Assembly (NCBI GenBank): GCA_963693365.1
Contig: CAVNZM010000002.1
Location: 9,176,001-9,240,000 of the forward strand
Source: Amoebidium appalachense
Taxonomy: Eukaryota > Ichthyosporea
DNA length: 64,000 nucleotides
Direction of reading: 5' to 3'
Notes under the pieces: model-generated
Databases searched by the model: none
The model's input: only the letters and a program-made list of their open reading frames with translations
What the model was told of the DNA's origin: nothing
In this document: in pieces, positions 63,646-64,000 of the stretch
How positions within the stretch are numbered: the stretch's first letter is position 1
Layout: the number at the start of each line of letters is the position of its first letter
Position numbers and translations under genes: made by a program

Positions 63646-64000
63646 CTGAGGATGGGCTCTGCTTATGACGCATGCTGTGCACATGGCTGATGTTGCATAC
63701 TTGAATGTTTGCCTTTGCATGTGTCCTGCACCATGCTTCTCGTCGTGTATGCGTACTTCTTACCGTGTTCCGCATTCAAACCCCCCCAGTCTTCTTTCAG
63801 AGGTGTCCTTTCAGGACAGACCACTGTGTGGAGACCGCTTTACTTCCATGCAACCGGGCATGGTTGCTCTGTGTCGTGCATCTGTAGGCACATACGCATT
63901 TTTCGCTGCACTGCATTAGTTTGCACACACATCTTCACCGTTTTGCTCACCTTGCTTGCATAAGCAACCCTGCTCGTCTTTGATCAAGACGGGTTGACCC
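63646..64000 (+). repeat. Dispersed repeat, composite of R1 and R2 segments
   Basis: It begins GAGGATGGGCTCTG, the R1 start, after a C tract. It continues with the R2 segment (GCATACTTGAATGTTTGCCT; inverted copy at 21727-21833) and ends with AACCCTGCTCGTCTTTG and AAGACGGGT, found at 3519-3553. It fills the last intron to the window end. Confidence 0.78.

Overview
This is a eukaryotic nuclear window: four multi-exon protein genes whose exons follow GT-AG rules, two tRNA-Ala genes, and very long introns made largely of poly-C/poly-G tracts, (CA)n/(GT)n, (GA)n and other simple repeats. No bacterial or organellar gene organisation is seen. I rebuilt the genes by joining exons on splice signals and reading phase. 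Almost every junction keeps frame, which is the main evidence that the models are right.

Layout. (1) 648-9510, plus strand: a GPATCH3 homologue, 5' end outside the window. (2) 12948-28101, minus strand: a complete 17-exon gene for a protein of about 1,259 residues. It has an N-terminal coiled coil with a CC1-box-like motif (seen in dynein adaptors), a long Ser/Thr/Pro/Gln-rich middle, and a C-terminal PH domain of the Num1/Mcp5 type (the cortical dynein anchors of fungi). (3) 29544-36762, plus strand: a complete 10-exon RAP1/TERF2IP homologue (BRCT, Myb and RCT domains; about 461 residues). (4) 40063 to beyond 63514, plus strand: a DNMT1-type maintenance DNA methyltransferase. It has an acidic N-terminus, RFTS, CXXC zinc finger, BAH1 and BAH2; the catalytic domain lies past the window end. 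Two identical tRNA-Ala(CGC) genes sit in one DNMT1 intron.

Organism. GPATCH3, shelterin-type RAP1 and DNMT1 together with a Num1/Mcp5-type PH protein suggest an opisthokont, possibly a unicellular relative of animals such as an ichthyosporean. This is inference from gene content only. The genes do not form one pathway: they concern RNA helicase regulation or innate signalling (GPATCH3), microtubule/dynein anchoring (the Num1-like protein), telomeres (RAP1) and inheritance of DNA methylation (DNMT1).

The points most worth a second look are the Num1/Mcp5-like protein with a dynein-adaptor motif, a DNMT1 whose CXXC finger has lost the usual CpG-reading residues and whose BAH1 carries a cysteine-rich insert, the frequent use of (GT)n and (CA)n arrays as splice sites, and the strict polarity of compound homopolymer tracts. 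Models are manual; cDNA would settle the few uncertain junctions named below.
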